A stretch of DNA of 64,000 bases from CAVYXA01 sp963846775. Lineage in GTDB: Bacteria; Verrucomicrobiota; Verrucomicrobiia; Chthoniobacterales; UBA10450. Both the position numbers and the translations under genes were made by a program. Of the stretch, positions 59,880 to 64,000 are shown piece by piece (positions within the stretch are counted from its first letter, which is position 1; every line of letters starts with the position of its first letter). The notes below the pieces were generated by a model. The model was not told where the DNA came from. It saw nothing but the letters and a program-made list of their open reading frames with translations, and did no database searches. The DNA lies in the NCBI GenBank assembly GCA_963846775.1, contig CAWJXB010000006.1, forward strand, positions 186,001-250,000. Direction: 5' to 3'.

Positions 59880-59990
59880 GGCGTTTTGGTTTCAACAGAT
59901 CGCGTCTAACCTTTTCTTGTTAGATAGTGAGCACCTCGGCCTGCCAAGGTAGCACCGGAGGAAACGCCGTTTGACGGAATTCTTATTCTG

Positions 59991-60503
59991 TTATGACCTG
60001 CGTCGCTGATAGGCCATCAGTCCAGTGCCAAGGCTGGCCAGGCCCAGCAGCGCGAGCGTGCTCGGCTCCGGCACAACGTTGAAGACAAACGATGCCTGCG
60101 GGAATAGCACACCGTTAAAGTCCGAGTTCACCTGTAGGGAAGGTTTCGTACCTGCACTCGTTGTCCGGAGCGTAAAGGTCCCAATCGGAGCGCCCGCACC
60201 CAGCGAAAAGGTGATGTCCGTAATGTCCGAATACGTACCGTCCGGGATTAGAACCAAATTAGTGGATGTAGCGCCAAGATCACCGCTCTGGCCGTTCGCA
60301 GTCGTTGTCGACAAGAAGCCAGGATCGGCCCCGCTAGTTGTATTAAACGAAAACGGGAAAGTCCCGATGTTGTTTCCATCCGGAAACGGCGGGTGGTAGG
60401 TCAGGCCGGTGATCGTAAGGAAGGGCGCAAGAGCAGTGTTTACCTCCAGCCAGTACGATGAGACCGTACGACGCCACCAAAATCGAGGAAGGTGTCGGTG
60501 CAT
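59991..60503 (-). CDS. PEP-CTERM sorting-signal protein, 3' part (frameshifted)
   Basis: The C-terminus is a PEP-CTERM signal: VPEPSTLALLGLASL, a hydrophobic helix, then the basic end QRRRS. These signals direct exosortase-dependent export. Upstream is a beta-rich domain (VSSYWLEVNTALAPFLTITG, LSTTTANGQSGDLGATSTNL). The first residues from the start at 60503 (MHRHLPRFWWRR) are out of frame; native sequence begins at about 60470, continuing from 60440-60604. Confidence 0.82.
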   Translation of the reverse strand: MHRHLPRFWWRRTVSSYWLEVNTALAPFLTITGLTYHPPFPDGNNIGTFPFSFNTTSGADPGFLSTTTANGQSGDLGATSTNLVLIPDGTYSDITDITFSLGAGAPIGTFTLRTTSAGTKPSLQVNSDFNGVLFPQASFVFNVVPEPSTLALLGLASLGTGLMAYQRRRS

Positions 60504-60604
60504 TGCAGTGTAACGGATGTGCCCGGCGTCCAGTTCGTCGGCCCGCTAAACGATAGGCTGATAGATTGTTGGGCAAAGCCGGTGTAAGCGGTCGTCAGCG
60601 CCAT
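60440..60604 (-). CDS. PEP-CTERM protein, 5' part with partial signal peptide
   Basis: From the ATG at 60604 the frame gives MALTTAYTGFAQQSISLSFS and GPTNWTPGTSVTLQCTDTFL, and then leaves the native frame at about 60460-60485. A fuller signal peptide (KRELLIAT) is visible in another frame just upstream after a ggagg ribosome-binding site, so a second one-base change near 60605 is possible. Joined with 59991-60503, the product would be about 210 residues. Confidence 0.6.
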   Translation of the reverse strand: MALTTAYTGFAQQSISLSFSGPTNWTPGTSVTLQCTDTFLDFGGVVRSHRTGWR

Positions 60605-61243
60605 AAGTCGCGATGAGTAATTCTCTTTTTATAGGGTTTCCTCCGGTTTGGAGGAAGGTATTTCAAGGTTTTGCGAGCGCAAAGTAAAGCCATTTCCCAT
60701 CGGGTTAAGGGAGCGGGCGGCCAATTAAAACGATTCCAGCGCGATTTATGGACGATAGATCAGCTTAAAATCCAAATCGAGAATTACTAGATGTGAGGAA
60801 TCTAAAAACCATACCGAAGCAGGCCCACATCCGAGATTGAGGTCTAATTACCATATCGAAATGACCCCAACACCCAGCGATTTCATATGACATATATTGT
60901 CTGATGTTATTATCTGATGCGGGCTCGTCGGCGGTTTCGAATCTTTGGGTTGCCCGATTACCTTCTCCCCGTTTCCTTCAACCCGGCGGGAGTGCCTTAT
61001 TAATCCCGGCCGGGAATGTCCAAATAACCAAAACCCCGCTCGACGCTGTATATTTAAATCGACGGCTGCGGAAGTCGTCGTTCCTTGCCGCCGGCAGGCG
61101 TGTCACCTTACGCGAAAATGGACTTCTGCTGCTCGCTCCTGGTGCCGATCCGTCGGAAAATCAGCTGTGTAACTGCCACGATGAAGATCGACATGCAGAA
61201 CCTTGGTTTGCCCGGGCTCAACGACTGGTAACCACCCTTTGCC
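60605..61243. other. intergenic region with no recognised gene
   Basis: This 639-bp gap separates the PEP-CTERM gene from glnD. Its first part holds the ribosome-binding site (ggagg on the minus strand near 60640) and promoter of the PEP-CTERM gene. Between 60900 and 61260 a plus-strand frame of about 120 codons exists, but it shows no recognised family and probably is not coding. No RNA gene was recognised. Confidence 0.5.
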
Positions 61244-63994
61244 CTACAATTCTGGGGTTCGGGTAACGAGAGCTGCGGTCTGCAAATGCTTCTGGAGCTC
61301 GGCCAGACGGTGCGAGTCAGTGATCTTCGCACGCGCGCCGCGATCGACCACGTAAAATGTGTCGATGGCCGCGCCGGCCTGCGTGCTGATGCGGGAGAGC
61401 GCGATTGAAACGCCTTCGCGATCGAGGCAGGAGAGGATGTCGTAAAGCAAACCGAGCCGGTCCGGTGTCTCGATCTGGATCAGCGTGTAATGGGCGTGCG
61501 CCTTGTTGTCGATGTCAATCCGCGTCGGAAATTCCGCTTCATCGGGCAAACCAGTCCGGGTTGCGCGCCGGGTTTTCTCGAGGAGCGGGCCGAAATCGAA
61601 TTGCTCCGTTTCCAAGGCGCTCCGTAAAGTCTTTTCCACCAGATAGACATCGCGCCAATCGGTCGCAGCGTGCCCTTTGGTGTCGCAGACGCGGAAGATG
61701 TCGAGCACAATGCTGTCCGAGCGGTTGAAAACATCCGCGCTCAGGATGTTGAGTGGAACGACCGAGAAGGAGCCGGCGATCTTCGCGAGCAAACGTTCGC
61801 GGTCCCAGGTGCAAACCGTCACGATGCTGTGGCCCCGTTCCGGCACAGCTTGCCAGGTTATCGCAGGTGCAAGCGGTTGCTCACCACTCTCGCTGGAAAC
61901 GTTCCGCAGAAATGCCCGGATCAGTTTGATGTCATCGACCAGATCGCCAATTTCGGCGCTGCGAAAATAATCGTCCGGCATGAGCTCGAAATGCGCTTCA
62001 ATTTCGTCCGCATAATCGGGCACGAATTTTTCCGCCACCGTTGCCTGCAAGCGATCGCGTTCGATCTTGGTCTTTTCATAATACGATTGGCGATCGTGCA
62101 AGTACTGGGACGTGGCGTCGTATAAGTGCCACACTAGCGATTCCTTCCAGTCCGACCACGCCTCGGCACTCGTGCCCTGGCCGTCGGCCAGAGTCAGCAG
62201 CATCAACGCATCCAAATTTCGCTGGTTCTTAACGATATCGGCAAACTCCGAGATGGTCGCGGGATCATCGAGATTTCGCTGCTGGGCCATGCTAGAGAGC
62301 GTCAGGTGGTGATCGACCAAAAGAATCAGCGATTTGCGTTGCTCCGAAGTTAACAGCAGACGCTTCGCCACGCGCTGGGCAAAGACGGCGCTGGCTTCGG
62401 CATGCGGGCGTGCGCCGACGGCTTTGCCGGTATCATGCAACAGCAGCGCCAGATAAAGGACGAAGGGATCTTGCAGTTGCTCGAAAATCTTCCGGTAAAG
62501 AACGAGCTTGGGATCCTCGGTCGTCGCCAACGCGTCGAGCTTGTCGATGCAAACCAGCGTGTGTTCATCCGCGGTGTAGCGATGCAAAAACTCGTGCTGC
62601 ACGAGACAAGTCAACTGCCCGAACTCCGGAATGTAGCGCCCGAGAAAATCGACCCGGTGCATCATCCGAAGAATGCGCGCGACCGCGCCTTTGCCGGACA
62701 GGATCGACTTAAAAACTTCGCGCGGCTCTTTTGCATACTGAAAAGTCCTGGTGACCAGCCCAAGGGACCGGCTTAACGAATCCGCCAGGTCGGGACTGAG
62801 ATCGAGCCCCTGCTCCTGCGCGAGTTGAAAGACGCGCATGAGTTGCGCCGGTTCCTTCCGAAAAAGATCTTCGCGGTCGGGGTAAATCTGTTCGTCACGA
62901 ACAAGAAATTCGCCCAGCCGTTTTTGTTTTGTTCGAATCAACGGCAAAAAACTAAAGAGCGAGCGTGTTCCTTCACTGACGTGGCCCGTGGCAAACTGCT
63001 CCGTGATTCGCTCCGTCACGCGAAAGATGTTCCGGGTATGCTCGTAATAATCCCGCATGAACGCTTCGCTGCGGAGCTGTCCTTTCTTCTGGGTATAGCC
63101 GAGCCGCCGCGCGATCTGTTCCTGAAGATTGAGATGTAAAATGTCGCTCGCCCGCCCGGTGGCGTAATGCAAATCCGTGCGCACGCGCAGAAGAAAGTCG
63201 TAAGCAATCTCGATCTGGCGTTGGTCGGCCCGGCTCAGCCAATCCTTCCCCACCAGCTGATTGGTGGTTAGGGCGCCTTCCTTGAAGCAGGTCATCCAGA
63301 GAAGATTTTGATAGTCGCGCAGGCCGCCACAGCCGTTTTTCACATTTGGCTCCTGCATGTAAACGCTGTCGCCGAGTTTTTTATGACGCGCGATCTGATC
63401 CTGCATACGCGCTTCGATGTACTCGCGCTCATGTCCAACGACGCATTTGGCCCGAAATTGTTCGCGAAATTCGTCAGCCAGCTTGACATCGCCCGCCAGG
63501 AAACGTGCCTCCAACATGGCGGTTTTGGTCAACATGTCGCGATTCGCCTGCGCGATCGCTTCTTTGATCGAGCGGGTGGAATGGCCGACCTTGAAGCCGC
63601 TGTCCCAAAGCAAATAGAGAAGTTGCTCCACCATTTCTTCGATGTAGGGCGTGATTTTTTTCAGGCGCTGTCGATGCAACAACATCACGTCGATGTCGCT
63701 GAATGGACTCAGTTCGCCCCGGCCGTAACCGCCGATCGCGATCAGGGCCAGCCGTGTTGGCGTCGTTTCGTTTTCCCGAAAAGCCGCGGCTGCCGCCGCC
63801 GCAAAAACGCGCTTCAGAAGAACATCAACCAAATCCGCGCGCCGCGCGCAAATCTCACGGCCGCCGCCGCCGGCCTGATGTTTTAATCGGAGCCGATGTT
63901 CCTCGATCTTGAGAAACTTTTGATACAGCGGCAGCACCTCGGTCGGCCGTTTCGCACCGGTGGCCCCGAGCTGGTTTTCCGCGTGGGCCAGCAC
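61244..63994 (-). CDS. glnD: [protein-PII] uridylyltransferase GlnD
   Basis: The product is at least 916 residues; the GTG at 63994 is the first start in the window and a start beyond the edge is possible. The nucleotidyltransferase motif GGYGRGELSPFSDID lies at 88-102 with the metal-binding Asp pair. The GlnD-specific NVKNGCGGLRDYQNLLWM motif follows, then the HD hydrolase domain with LLLHDTGKAVGARPH near 519-530, and two C-terminal ACT domains (HSIVTVCTWDRERLLAKIAG and TLIQIETPDRLGLLYDILSC). GlnD adds and removes UMP on PII in response to glutamine. All domains are present. Confidence 0.95.
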   Translation of the reverse strand: MLAHAENQLGATGAKRPTEVLPLYQKFLKIEEHRLRLKHQAGGGGREICARRADLVDVLLKRVFAAAAAAAFRENETTPTRLALIAIGGYGRGELSPFSDIDVMLLHRQRLKKITPYIEEMVEQLLYLLWDSGFKVGHSTRSIKEAIAQANRDMLTKTAMLEARFLAGDVKLADEFREQFRAKCVVGHEREYIEARMQDQIARHKKLGDSVYMQEPNVKNGCGGLRDYQNLLWMTCFKEGALTTNQLVGKDWLSRADQRQIEIAYDFLLRVRTDLHYATGRASDILHLNLQEQIARRLGYTQKKGQLRSEAFMRDYYEHTRNIFRVTERITEQFATGHVSEGTRSLFSFLPLIRTKQKRLGEFLVRDEQIYPDREDLFRKEPAQLMRVFQLAQEQGLDLSPDLADSLSRSLGLVTRTFQYAKEPREVFKSILSGKGAVARILRMMHRVDFLGRYIPEFGQLTCLVQHEFLHRYTADEHTLVCIDKLDALATTEDPKLVLYRKIFEQLQDPFVLYLALLLHDTGKAVGARPHAEASAVFAQRVAKRLLLTSEQRKSLILLVDHHLTLSSMAQQRNLDDPATISEFADIVKNQRNLDALMLLTLADGQGTSAEAWSDWKESLVWHLYDATSQYLHDRQSYYEKTKIERDRLQATVAEKFVPDYADEIEAHFELMPDDYFRSAEIGDLVDDIKLIRAFLRNVSSESGEQPLAPAITWQAVPERGHSIVTVCTWDRERLLAKIAGSFSVVPLNILSADVFNRSDSIVLDIFRVCDTKGHAATDWRDVYLVEKTLRSALETEQFDFGPLLEKTRRATRTGLPDEAEFPTRIDIDNKAHAHYTLIQIETPDRLGLLYDILSCLDREGVSIALSRISTQAGAAIDTFYVVDRGARAKITDSHRLAELQKHLQTAALVTRTPEL

Positions 63995-64000
63995 TTGCTC

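Noticed and set aside
60904..61266. A 120-residue protein gene before glnD
   Set aside because: No family similarity, no clear ribosome-binding site, and it overlaps the end of glnD.
1..64000. tRNA or rRNA genes
   Set aside because: No cloverleaf-like or conserved rRNA sequence was recognised on either strand; a dedicated search could still find one.

Overview
The window looks like a chromosomal segment of a Gram-negative soil-type bacterium, most likely a verrucomicrobium (Chthoniobacterales-like). This rests on moderately high GC, lipid A, porin and TolC-type genes, a PEP-CTERM protein, many dispersed palindromic repeats with a REP-associated transposase, and a family of long secreted proteins with a shared dockerin-like tail. 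The taxonomic call is inference from gene content; no rRNA or tRNA gene was seen.

Layout. 1-13.5 kb is mostly housekeeping: mutL (cut by the window edge), an A-type Fe-S carrier, two membrane-anchored unknowns, a HIT protein, a lipid A operon (Gfo/Idh oxidoreductase, lpxB, ArnT-like glycosyltransferase), a TonB-C-like secreted protein, a 3-methyladenine glycosylase, mnmA, cutA and a CadC-like regulator with TPRs. 13.6-22 kb is one giant multidomain surface protein gene broken by apparent frameshifts. 22-31.5 kb holds a cytochrome c / porin / cytochrome c / membrane-protein block, a cupredoxin fused to FG-GAP repeats, an APC permease with a paralogous membrane protein, a decayed GxxExxY gene between inverted repeats, a D-Ala-D-Ala dipeptidase and a coiled-coil membrane protein. 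31.6-54.2 kb is an array of seven more secreted proteins (Asp-box propellers, LamG and other modules), interrupted by an ECF sigma factor / Ser-Thr kinase operon and a RAYT transposase with its REPs. 54.4-64 kb holds a DUF167 protein, a MarR regulator, a TolC-like channel, pgeF (frameshifted), a seven-repeat TPR protein, a PEP-CTERM protein (frameshifted) and glnD.

The main theme is eight genes (13.6-54.2 kb) ending in the same module of about 170 residues: a beta-rich domain starting near SRKTHG, then two dockerin-like calcium loops and the end SGTSLPP. Their front ends differ, so the tail is the shared part and may be a common attachment or sorting module; no cohesin partner is visible. A sigma factor and kinase lie inside the array and could regulate it.

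The second theme is palindromic repeats: a 227-bp element in two inverted copies 44 kb apart, REPs flanking a RAYT gene and sharing a 17-nt core with that element, CTTGAC hairpins that sit inside a gene or supply stop codons, and palindromes apparently inserted in frame in lpxB, mnmA and the dipeptidase gene.

Single-base frameshifts occur in at least six genes, including the housekeeping gene pgeF, so residual sequencing error must be considered before calling any of them a pseudogene.
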